A stretch of DNA of 49,326 nucleotides from an uncultured Prevotella sp. GTDB taxonomy: Bacteria; Bacteroidota; Bacteroidia; Bacteroidales; Bacteroidaceae. The stretch covers positions 1-49,326 of the forward strand of contig ONYL01000030.1 in assembly GCA_900322035.1 (NCBI GenBank), in the 5' to 3' direction. Position numbers and translations under genes: made by a program. Of the stretch, positions 11,214 to 18,109 are shown piece after piece; positions within the stretch are counted from its first letter, which is position 1; the number at the start of each line of letters is the position of its first letter. Below the pieces are notes generated by a model that did no database searches, had not been told where the DNA came from, and was given only the letters and a program-made list of their open reading frames with translations.

Positions 11214-12119
11214 TCAGCTTTTGTCGTTCAGATTGGCATGGATGACACTGATGAACTCATGGGTGAAGAGGTCTGCCCCATGGCTGTTGAGGTGCACTTC
11301 GTCCTTGAACAGCTCGGGATGCAGATAGTATTTCTTCGACCAGGAATAGTCGTAGAGGGGGATTTGGCGATCCTTGCAGTAGCGGGCCAGCCATTGAGAG
11401 CAGCCCCGTGTGGTCAGGCGGAGCGTAGGAGCGTAGGTGACGACGAGCCTCACGTTGCGGCTGCGGCAGAGGCTGACGATATGGTCCAGCCTCGACAGGC
11501 GTACTGAGTCGGGAGAGAAGGGCTTGGTGGAGACTTCGTGGGGAGTGTGGTAGGCACCGTCCAAAGGTTGGTAGCCGCACAGTTCGGGACACTTCTTGGA
11601 GAGGCACAGCTGCAGCACCTCGTTGAACACGCGGTTGTTGCGATAGAGGTTGGACTGCAGCTTCAGCCGCTCCAAGGGACTGTAGGCGCTGTCCATGGCC
11701 TGGGTGAGCGGCACGCTCATGCCATAGAGGCATTTCAGGTTCTTGAACTGGTCGTCCTTGGGGGCTTCCATCATGTCGGAGCTGACGTCGAGTACAATCA
11801 GCTTGGGCGTGCAGCGCTTGAGATACGAGGCCACGCACAGGTCGAAATAGTCCATCTTCACCCCCGACCGCCCTCCGTTGAAGCAGCTGAGGCCCGTCTC
11901 CCGCTGGATGATGCGTGGGTCGAAACTGTGGTGGGCCCTCGACGCTCCGAGGATGAGAACGTCAGACGTGCGGTGGAACAGCGTCTGGATGGTGTTGGAG
12001 AGGTTGTACTGCGTCTGGGGCGCATGGCGGATGATCAGCTTGGAGGTGGCTCCCACCACAAGGTCGGCACAGAGGAGGGTGGCGGCAAACAAAGCGACGA
12101 AAAATATCTTTTTCTTCAT
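11214..12119 (-). CDS. DltD/AlgJ-like SGNH-fold protein, membrane anchored
   Basis: The 301-residue product begins with an uncleaved-looking hydrophobic segment (residues 5-22), so the rest is probably periplasmic. It has an SGNH-hydrolase-like layout: GASRAHHSF with Ser60 as the candidate nucleophile, and near the end DEVHLNSHG with Asp273 and His276. The frame is open upstream to 12227, but 12119 gives a sensible signal anchor and lies 11 bases after the MBOAT stop. Proteins of this type (DltD, AlgJ, AlgX) accompany MBOAT enzymes and pass acyl groups to polymers. That role here is inference from the neighbours. The acceptor is unknown. Confidence 0.78.
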   Translation of the reverse strand: MKKKIFFVALFAATLLCADLVVGATSKLIIRHAPQTQYNLSNTIQTLFHRTSDVLILGASRAHHSFDPRIIQRETGLSCFNGGRSGVKMDYFDLCVASYLKRCTPKLIVLDVSSDMMEAPKDDQFKNLKCLYGMSVPLTQAMDSAYSPLERLKLQSNLYRNNRVFNEVLQLCLSKKCPELCGYQPLDGAYHTPHEVSTKPFSPDSVRLSRLDHIVSLCRSRNVRLVVTYAPTLRLTTRGCSQWLARYCKDRQIPLYDYSWSKKYYLHPELFKDEVHLNSHGADLFTHEFISVIHANLNDKS

Positions 12120-12130
12120 TGACCCTAAGT

Positions 12131-13579
12131 CTAAAATTGGAAATATATGAATTGCGGCCCGTTGAACTCTCCCTCCAACAGGATGACGGCCAAGAGCAAG
12201 GCCATGCTCACGGCCTGGACATACCATTTGGGAGAGTGGAAGAAATGGATGTTGAGCTTCTCCTCGTCCTTCCAGTCCTTGAACAGCATGAGCAGCAAGG
12301 GCGGGAAATACATGATGAACGTCACGCGCTGGGCCACATACGGATAGAGGAATCCCGCGGAATACTGCGACAGATAGCCGAAGAAGTCGGCGATGCTATT
12401 GCTGCGGAAGATGATGTTGCCAAGCGTCACGAAGGCGAGCATCTTCAGGATGCGCAGGTAGCGGTAGGTGGTGTTCTTCTTCAGGGAGTGTGCTTTCTCA
12501 AAGTGTTTTCTCCTCTTCGACACCAAGTTGTTGAAGATGAGGCAGCAGCCATGATAGAATCCGAAGAGGATGAACGTCCAGTTGGCTCCGTGCCAGGCGC
12601 CAATGGCAAGGAGGTTGATCATCACGGCCAAGTTGAGCCCCCACATGCCGAGGTTGCGGAACTTGAGGTTGAGCGGTGTGAACACATAGTCGGTGAGCCA
12701 GCTGGTGAGCGTGATGTGCCACCGCTTCCAATACTCCGTGATGTTGACGGCGAAGAACGGCAGGCGGAAGTTCTCCAGGCTTCGGATGCCCAATATGCGT
12801 CCCACGCCGATGGCCATGTCGGAATAGCCCGAGAAGTCGGCGTAGAGCTGGAACGAGTAGAGCACGGCGGCGATGGTGAGCGAGGTGGCGTTGTGGTGGG
12901 TGTAGTTGTTGAACACGGCGTCGGTGTAGCCGCATATCACGTCGGCTACGCACATCTTCTTGAACATGCCCCAGAGGATGCGCTTGCAGCCTTCGGCCAC
13001 GTCGGCCAAGCAGAGCTGGTGCGGCGTGCCCAACTGCTCCAAGAAGGCCTTGGGGCGGTCGATGGGGCCGGAGAGTATGGTGGGGAAGAAGGCCACGTAG
13101 GTGGCGAAGCGGATGAAGTCGCCCTCCGCGTCCATCTTCTTGCGGTGTATCTCCACGAGGTAGCTGATGAGCTTGAATGTGAAGAAGCTGATGCCTACGG
13201 GCAGGATAATCTTGAGGGTGTGGTGGCTGACGTGGAATCCCATCGAGGTGAACAGGTCCTCGAACGACTCGATGAAGAAGTTGAGATACTTGAAATAGAG
13301 CAACAGCAGGATGCCCAGCCACACGCCAAGGTTGGTGAGGCGCGACGCCTTTCGGGGGGCCGCGTCCCTGTGGCGTTGGATGCCCTTACCTATATAATAG
13401 GTGACGACGGTGCTCACCAAGAGGATGGGAACGGCCTTCCAGTTGGCGTAGGCGTAGAAAAAGTATGACGCTATCAGAAGAAGTATGTTCTGCCAGTTTG
13501 AGTTCTTTCGGCAAACGCCGAAGTAAAGGACCAAAACTGGCAGAAAAAAGAGCAGGAAGGCAAGCGAGTTGATAGTCAT
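12131..13579 (-). CDS. MBOAT-family membrane O-acyltransferase (DltB/AlgI-like)
   Basis: The 482-residue membrane protein belongs to the MBOAT family, close to AlgI and DltB. It has about ten hydrophobic segments, the motif YADFSGYSDMAIG (246-258), EYWKRWHITL with His288, and GAWHGANW with the invariant MBOAT histidine His330. DltB moves an acyl group from a cytoplasmic carrier protein across the membrane to an outside acceptor. Here the carrier-protein gene ends two bases before this start and an SGNH partner follows 11 bases after the stop, so the same job is likely. The acyl group is probably what the FkbH-like protein loads. Confidence 0.93.
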   Translation of the reverse strand: MTINSLAFLLFFLPVLVLYFGVCRKNSNWQNILLLIASYFFYAYANWKAVPILLVSTVVTYYIGKGIQRHRDAAPRKASRLTNLGVWLGILLLLYFKYLNFFIESFEDLFTSMGFHVSHHTLKIILPVGISFFTFKLISYLVEIHRKKMDAEGDFIRFATYVAFFPTILSGPIDRPKAFLEQLGTPHQLCLADVAEGCKRILWGMFKKMCVADVICGYTDAVFNNYTHHNATSLTIAAVLYSFQLYADFSGYSDMAIGVGRILGIRSLENFRLPFFAVNITEYWKRWHITLTSWLTDYVFTPLNLKFRNLGMWGLNLAVMINLLAIGAWHGANWTFILFGFYHGCCLIFNNLVSKRRKHFEKAHSLKKNTTYRYLRILKMLAFVTLGNIIFRSNSIADFFGYLSQYSAGFLYPYVAQRVTFIMYFPPLLLMLFKDWKDEEKLNIHFFHSPKWYVQAVSMALLLAVILLEGEFNGPQFIYFQF

Positions 13580-13581
13580 CT

Positions 13582-13827
13582 CTATTTCTTGAGTCTGTTC
13601 TCGATAGAGTCAACCAATTGGCCGACGTTGCTCCAACTCAGGATTTCGTTGGAGGTAAACTTGATGCCGAAAGCCTTCTCTATGGCCACTATGAGCTGCA
13701 CGTGGCTCAGCGAGTCCCATTCCTCCACATCGTCGGCAGTGGTATCGTCGTTCAACACAATGTCTTCGTTGTCCAACTCGTCGCAGAAGATTTCGTTCAC
13801 TTTCTTGAAGATTTCACTTCTTTCCAT
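13582..13827 (-). CDS. Stand-alone acyl carrier protein
   Basis: The 81-residue acidic protein is an acyl carrier protein. Ser39 in the motif EEWDSLSHV is the site for phosphopantetheine attachment, and the helix after it (LIVAIEKAFGIKF) is typical. It is not the fatty-acid ACP by context: it sits between a VOC protein and an MBOAT acyltransferase and is encoded two bases before the latter. It most likely holds the acyl group loaded by the FkbH-like protein and hands it to the MBOAT, as DltC does for D-alanine. No phosphopantetheinyl transferase is encoded nearby, so a housekeeping one must modify it. Confidence 0.93.
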   Translation of the reverse strand: MERSEIFKKVNEIFCDELDNEDIVLNDDTTADDVEEWDSLSHVQLIVAIEKAFGIKFTSNEILSWSNVGQLVDSIENRLKK

Positions 13828-13846
13828 AATCGATAAATGTTGTTAC

Positions 13847-14245
13847 TTATTTCTTGTTTACTAATTCCATGAACCCCATTTCGGCATTGAAGAAATAGCA
13901 TATCTTGCGGTTTCCCAAGGCCGGGGCCTCCACGGGTTTGAAGAGGGGAGTCCAGTTGTTGGCGGTCAGCTCCTCGCTGAGCCTGTCCACGTCGTCGCAG
14001 GCGTAGCAAAGGTGGTAGGGCGCTACGCCCCGCTTCTTGAGCATGCGGAGCATCGTGGCGTTGTTGTCGTAGGGCCGCACCAGCTCGATGTCGGTCTCTC
14101 CCTCCTTGCGGAGGAAGCAAATCTTGGTTCTCTGCCGGTCGTCGTCCACCGTCGGCCCGCGCTGGTAGCCCAAAAGCTCAAACTGGCGGGCTGTGCGGTC
14201 GATGTCGTCGGTGAGGTATCCGATGTGTTCCAATTCGAAGTCCAT
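13847..14245 (-). CDS. VOC-superfamily (glyoxalase/epimerase-like) protein
   Basis: The 132-residue protein has the vicinal-oxygen-chelate fold, the superfamily of glyoxalase I and methylmalonyl-CoA epimerase. The four metal-ligand positions are filled: His7 (LEHIGYL), Glu54 (DIELVRP), His78 (PYHLCYA) and Glu127 (GFMELVN), so it is probably an active metalloenzyme. The frame is open up to 14272, but the ATG at 14245 starts the domain correctly and lies just after the upstream stop at 14251. Placed between an FkbH-like loader and a carrier protein, it may act on the carrier-bound three-carbon unit, for example at the alpha carbon; that is inference. Confidence 0.85.
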   Translation of the reverse strand: MDFELEHIGYLTDDIDRTARQFELLGYQRGPTVDDDRQRTKICFLRKEGETDIELVRPYDNNATMLRMLKKRGVAPYHLCYACDDVDRLSEELTANNWTPLFKPVEAPALGNRKICYFFNAEMGFMELVNKK

Positions 14246-14250
14246 AGCTG

Positions 14251-15996
14251 TTATTCTTTTGTGATGTAGCATTCGCGGGGCTGGTAGCCGTCCACGCTAA
14301 GCTCGTATCTCTTGGAGCCGTCGGCCTGCTCTTCCATCAAGGTGAATCCCAATTGGTCGTAGTGTTCCTTCACCATCTGGTTCTTCAGCGTGGGCAGGTA
14401 CTGGCCTACAATCTTCCTGTAGCCGCGTCTGCGGGCCTCCTCCACCATCGTGTTGAGCGTGAAGTTCTCCATGCCGCGTTTCAGCACCCTGCAACTCATG
14501 AACCACGTGTCCACGAAGAGACTTTCGCTGTCCAAGGGCCTCATGATGACGACGGCGATGAGGCCGTTGTCGCCGAACTTGTCTTTGAGCGTGAAGCTCA
14601 GGTCGGCCACTTTGTCGTCGTCGGCGAAAGCCTTGATGTCGGCCTCCGTGTAGCGCACCGTGCGCAGGTTGAACTGGTTGCTCCGCTGCGAGAGCTGGGC
14701 CACGCGGGGGGTGTTGAAGGGCGTGAACCCGCCGACGGTCGACACCATGCCCAACGACTTGAGGAAGTCGGCCTCGCTGTCGAAGGTCTTCTTCAGCGAT
14801 ACGCGCTTGGCCTCCACCTGGTATTGCTTGGTGCGGTCCTTGTCGGCGCTGCTGTAGTTGGCCGTCTCAAAGAGATTGAGCGAATAGAGGTACTCCAAGT
14901 ATTCGGCGGGGTCCTCGGGCAGCTCGGGAACGGTGATGCCCGGGATGTGTTCCCTCACGATGTTGCGCTCGAAGGGATTGTCGTCGAGGAAGACCATGGA
15001 GTCGAAGGCGATGTTGAGGATGCTTTGTATGGTCCTGATGTTGTCCACCTTTGTCTCCCAATTGGCCTGGAACACGGCGATGTCGTCCAACTTGAGAATC
15101 ATGTCGGGATGCTTGAGGAAAGGCTCCTTGGCCTTGTCCTCGTCGTTCTTCGAGGCTACGCAGACGATGATGCCTCGCTGGCGCAGCTTCTTCACCCACA
15201 TCTGAAACTCCGTGAAGGCCTTGCCGATGCCCAAGCCGTGGCCGAGCTGGATTCCCTCCAGCCCGTCGTCGCCTACCACTCCGCCCCAAAGGGTGTTGTC
15301 CAAGTCCAAGATGAGGCATTTCTTGAACTGTCCCTTGCAGGCGCAGATGATGTCCATCACTCTGTCGGCCACGTAGGGGACAGCGTCGACGCTGAGCACC
15401 ATCTCCGTGCTGACGTAGATGTTGGCGTCGAACATGAAGTCGCGGCCCAGCTTGTTTTGCAGCCCGGCGATGTCGCAGACGAACAGGTTGGGGTGCTTCT
15501 GGGCAAGTTCCATCAGTCCGAAGTTGAGTTTGCGCACCTGATAGGTGAACGACGACTCCACCTTGTTGGCGTAGGAGCCGAACACCGTGTCCTCAATCTC
15601 AGGATAGTTGAGGCAGATGATCTTCTTGCCGCCCAATGCGGGTGTCTCGGCTACGGACTCCACAAACTGCAACCGCTCGCTGGCCAAGGAGACCTGCTCC
15701 TGCGGGGAGAGCATGCTGTGCTTTTCGCAGAGTTTGTGGGTGGACTGGAAAAGGACGATGAACTCGGCGTCGTGTTTGTAGAGCTCGCTGTCGGGATCCA
15801 TGAATTGTTGGTACACTTGGTTGTACTCGGCCTCGAATAGGTCGATGTTGTATCCTTTGGCCACGCCTAAGCCACGAAGAGCCGTAGCCAAGAACTGGGT
15901 GGCCGTGTCGCCTATCAGGGCTACGCGGACCACAGGATTTGATGCGGCGGGCTGCTTGGCCAGCCTTTTCAGATCTTTCAACGTTAGTTTGCCCAT
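14251..15996 (-). CDS. FkbH-like HAD/GNAT protein, probable glyceryl (or similar) loader of the carrier protein
   Basis: The 581-residue protein matches the FkbH family, whose studied members turn 1,3-bisphosphoglycerate into glyceryl thioester on an acyl carrier protein. An N-terminal SGNH-like region spans about 1-220. The HAD phosphatase domain follows with DLDNTLWGG (231-239), the SKND segment (282-285) and DDNPFER (338-344). The C-terminal third is GNAT-like, with the family block QRSNQFNLRT (437-446). The frame is open upstream to 16161, but MGKLTLKDLK at 15996 fits the family start and the promoter. It is the first gene of the operon, and no AMP-dependent ligase accompanies it, so it most likely supplies the acyl group for the carrier protein. 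Confidence 0.9.
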   Translation of the reverse strand: MGKLTLKDLKRLAKQPAASNPVVRVALIGDTATQFLATALRGLGVAKGYNIDLFEAEYNQVYQQFMDPDSELYKHDAEFIVLFQSTHKLCEKHSMLSPQEQVSLASERLQFVESVAETPALGGKKIICLNYPEIEDTVFGSYANKVESSFTYQVRKLNFGLMELAQKHPNLFVCDIAGLQNKLGRDFMFDANIYVSTEMVLSVDAVPYVADRVMDIICACKGQFKKCLILDLDNTLWGGVVGDDGLEGIQLGHGLGIGKAFTEFQMWVKKLRQRGIIVCVASKNDEDKAKEPFLKHPDMILKLDDIAVFQANWETKVDNIRTIQSILNIAFDSMVFLDDNPFERNIVREHIPGITVPELPEDPAEYLEYLYSLNLFETANYSSADKDRTKQYQVEAKRVSLKKTFDSEADFLKSLGMVSTVGGFTPFNTPRVAQLSQRSNQFNLRTVRYTEADIKAFADDDKVADLSFTLKDKFGDNGLIAVVIMRPLDSESLFVDTWFMSCRVLKRGMENFTLNTMVEEARRRGYRKIVGQYLPTLKNQMVKEHYDQLGFTLMEEQADGSKRYELSVDGYQPRECYITKE

Positions 15997-16162
15997 ACAG
16001 TGTTGTTGCCTTAGCTTAATTGGTTTGTTGGTTTGTCCGTCAGCCTCTTTCCGCCCGACTGCTGCGTCGGCTGTGAAATCGCTGGCTGTTACTTCCCGAT
16101 GGGCCCGGCTTCGTTTCGCCAAGTCCTGGCCCGTTTGCCGATGGCCCCGAAGTAAATGCATG

Positions 16163-16193
16163 CAAAGGTATAAAAAAATCCTTTGTCTGCAAA
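16163..16193 (-). promoter_or_regulatory. Perfect promoter of the FkbH-MBOAT operon
   Basis: On the minus strand TTTG (16193-16190) and TACCTTTG (16170-16163) are 19 bases apart. Transcription should start near 16156, leaving an untranslated leader of about 160 bases before the start codon at 15996, long enough to carry regulation. Confidence 0.85.
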
Positions 16194-16645
16194 AATAACG
16201 TTAGGTTATTTGCTCCTCGTGCAGGAAGAAGGGGCAAGGCTGCTATGGCTTCCATCTTGGACAATGGACAACATCGTCAAAGTTGTCGCGTGTGGCCCCA
16301 CTCCTGACCCCTGGTTGCACCCCGCTGCCACCTCCCTGCAAAAAAGTGGGGCTATCGCTCAAAACATCTACCCAAAGGCGCCCACCCGTGGCGGATGCAT
16401 GCCTTTGCGCCTGAATTCCCGTTCCTTCATGGCCTTCTGCGGCACAAATCGGCTCTGTTACAATCGTGTCTCATGTATCAAAACGTCATGCAATGTGGGT
16501 ATAACAGCCCCCTGTACTTCTTGTAATCCTTTCTTTTTGTTGTCAAATGTGTTGTAAGCGGCAACTTCATAAATGCCATCTGGCCGGACACAAATCCTTG
16601 TAAATAAGTTTTTGTGTAATTAGTTGACAAAAAGTCGAAGAAAAA

Positions 16646-16677
16646 TTTGGTAGTTTTGTCAAAATGATTTAACTTTG
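16646..16677 (+). promoter_or_regulatory. Perfect promoter of an orphan transcript
   Basis: TTTG at 16646-16649 and TAACTTTG at 16670-16677 are 20 bases apart. No plus-strand gene follows before the converging pncA gene, so the promoter must drive a non-coding transcript. Confidence 0.75.
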
Positions 16678-16683
16678 CATTCG

Positions 16684-16915
16684 GATGAAAATCCAAGCTC
16701 CTTAGAAAAAAGGTAGCGTAGCCAGAGCGAGAAATGTCGTCAATTCTGACTAAATGGGTATGACGAGAATTGGGCCTGTTATTTAGGAATCGGAACCACT
16801 TAGGACAGGTCTGTCATATATTTCTCAAAGAAACTTCCTTTTATATCTTCTCTTTTGTCAGACGGTTCCGACAAAAGCTCAAGGTCGGTTCTTCGCGAGA
16901 AGGCCGGCCTTGTTT
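16684..16915 (+). ncRNA. Candidate small RNA of about 230 nt
   Basis: The segment runs from the expected start of the promoter at 16646-16677 to a strong hairpin with a T-rich tail near 16911. Internal stems include CAATTCT with AGAATTG (16752-16785 region), GACAG with CTGTC, and an 8-bp perfect stem CTTTTGTC with GACAAAAG (16852-16877). It has no plausible reading frame. I checked by eye for tmRNA, RNase P and SRP RNA signatures and found none. A 6S-like RNA remains possible. Ends are estimates. Confidence 0.5.
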
Positions 16916-16920
16916 GTTTA
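16881..16920 (+). terminator. Terminator-like hairpin ending the orphan transcript
   Basis: AAGGTCGG at 16881 pairs with CCGGCCTT ending at 16911, with a nested TTCT and AGAA stem, followed by GTTTGTTTAT. A second 8-bp stem lies just before it at 16852-16877. Confidence 0.6.
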
Positions 16921-16957
16921 TCGTGAAATTTTGGCTATTCCTTGGTTCAACGGCAGC

Positions 16958-17521
16958 TCATTCCACAGTAATCGTGTAGTCTCGGACAATCTGGTCCAAA
17001 GCATGCTCGTCGCTGATGGCGGCGACGAACCGATCGAGAAGGTGGACACAGCCCGCACCGAATAGCCTGATGGCACCTAAGAGACTTTCCTTGACACAAT
17101 ATTCCCGGGCAACACCACAGATGTCGATTTGCTCTATGTTTTCGTCGGCCACAAGCCGACGAAGGCGGTCGGCCGACTCCTGGTTGTCGAATATGGAGTA
17201 TTCCTCTACTTCCGGGCGGATGCCCTTGGTGAGGTAGACGCATTTGCCCGCTGTAGCTTCTGCGGTTTCGACGAGAGAAGATCGGATGCCGGCTCCATCG
17301 CTGTGCTGTAGGCAGTGGACGGGCCAAATGCCACCGTTAGTCTGGAAAGAAGAGTGATTGTAGGGATGCCAGTCTTGGGTGAACACTTTCAGCAGGTAGT
17401 CGCCGTCGTGCTGACGAATATAGTCGGCCAGCCGGTCCATCATCTGTGGTGCGCCCTCCACGCTGAGGCTTCCTTCGAGGAAGTCGCGCTGGGCGTCAAT
17501 GACGAGGAGTAACTTTCTCAT
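16958..17521 (-). CDS. pncA: Nicotinamidase (isochorismatase fold)
   Basis: This 187-residue enzyme hydrolyses nicotinamide to nicotinate for NAD salvage. It has the isochorismatase-like fold with the full PncA catalytic triad: Asp9 in VIDAQRDF, Lys99 in YLTKGI and Cys142 in GVAREYCV. The metal site is Asp50, His52 and His56 in TQDWHPYNHSSF. Length is normal. Its start overlaps the end of the upstream lipoprotein gene by 26 bases, so the two are probably co-transcribed. Confidence is high because the metal-binding motif separates nicotinamidases from other cysteine hydrolases of the fold. Confidence 0.93.
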   Translation of the reverse strand: MRKLLLVIDAQRDFLEGSLSVEGAPQMMDRLADYIRQHDGDYLLKVFTQDWHPYNHSSFQTNGGIWPVHCLQHSDGAGIRSSLVETAEATAGKCVYLTKGIRPEVEEYSIFDNQESADRLRRLVADENIEQIDICGVAREYCVKESLLGAIRLFGAGCVHLLDRFVAAISDEHALDQIVRDYTITVE

Positions 17522-17942
17522 TCTTGTGTTGTTTGGTTGCGTATTCTTTCTGTTTCATGAGGATATATCTCACTTGCGCGCAGAGCACATCGTATCGCGC
17601 CTGCAGCGAGTCGCGCTTCACCGAGAGCATGTTGCGGTCATAGTGTGAACGGGCCATTTCGAGCTGTCGGCCGGTGGCTTGCAGAGCAGAGTCGGTGAGC
17701 CCTACCTGTTGGCGTGTCATGTCGAGCGAGGCTTTCTGCCACACCTCTAAAGCATGGCTGCGGCCTTCCACGTTCTTGGGGAAGCGGAGCCGGAACGACT
17801 CGATGGAGTCGAGCGTCTGTTGATAGGCCTTGGCAGCATAGAGCGAGTCGATCTGCCTTAAGAGGGTATCGGCGCCTTGTCCTGCGGGGGTTGTGCAGGC
17901 GGCCATAAGCGCGGCGAGGATGATAACTGCAATTTTTCTCAT
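17496..17942 (-). CDS. Small helical lipoprotein of unknown function
   Basis: The 148-residue product has an N-terminal lipoprotein signal (AALMAACTT, lipidated Cys16). The rest is strongly helical and charged, with a TPR-like stretch (DSLYAAKAYQQTLDSIESFRLRFP) and then a long coiled-coil-like region. I do not recognise a family. It is the first gene of a two-gene unit with pncA and overlaps it by 26 bases. A -7 box TACCTTTG on the minus strand (17955-17948) lies just before the start, giving an almost leaderless message. Confidence 0.75.
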   Translation of the reverse strand: MRKIAVIILAALMAACTTPAGQGADTLLRQIDSLYAAKAYQQTLDSIESFRLRFPKNVEGRSHALEVWQKASLDMTRQQVGLTDSALQATGRQLEMARSHYDRNMLSVKRDSLQARYDVLCAQVRYILMKQKEYATKQHKNEKVTPRH

Positions 17943-17947
17943 GGCTG

Positions 17948-17955
17948 CAAAGGTA
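17948..17955 (-). promoter_or_regulatory. -7 element for the lipoprotein-pncA pair
   Basis: The minus strand reads TACCTTTG, six bases from the start codon. This implies a leaderless or very short leader. No TTTG is found at the -33 spacing. Confidence 0.45.
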
Positions 17956-18052
17956 ATGAAAATATTGGAAAGGATGGGTGATGTTGGAGATTTTTAATTG
18001 ATTTCGTCATGGGCCGAACGGGAAAAGAGAAGAAAAATATAAACGGTTTTAT

Positions 18053-18083
18053 TTTGTATTCCTCACGATTTCCACTACCTTTG
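18053..18083 (+). promoter_or_regulatory. Consensus promoter of cca
   Basis: TTTG at 18053-18056 and TACCTTTG at 18076-18083 are exactly 19 bases apart. The ATG at 18110 follows after about 20 bases of leader. Confidence 0.85.
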
Positions 18084-18109
18084 CAAATCAAAAGGAAAAA
18101 ATACAGATC

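Larger units (their letters stand above)
16197..16957. other. Gene-free stretch of about 760 bp
   Basis: No convincing protein gene is present; the open frames have no recognisable features. The left part has a hairpin (GGCCCCACT at 16294 with AGTGGGGCT at 16345). The right part, from 16646, holds a perfect promoter, several hairpins and a terminator, and looks like a small RNA gene. Confidence 0.7.

Noticed and set aside
12119-13468. 449-codon plus-strand frame opposite the MBOAT gene
   Set aside because: Shadow of the MBOAT codon pattern; no hydrophobic, family or start signals, while the minus-strand protein has clear MBOAT motifs.
14353-15840. 495-codon plus-strand frame opposite the FkbH-like gene
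   Set aside because: Antisense shadow; its sequence is low in structure and the minus strand has HAD and GNAT motifs.
16183-16696. Short frames in the gene-free stretch (124 and 72 codons)
   Set aside because: No recognisable domain or signal, no promoter, and compositionally unlike neighbours.
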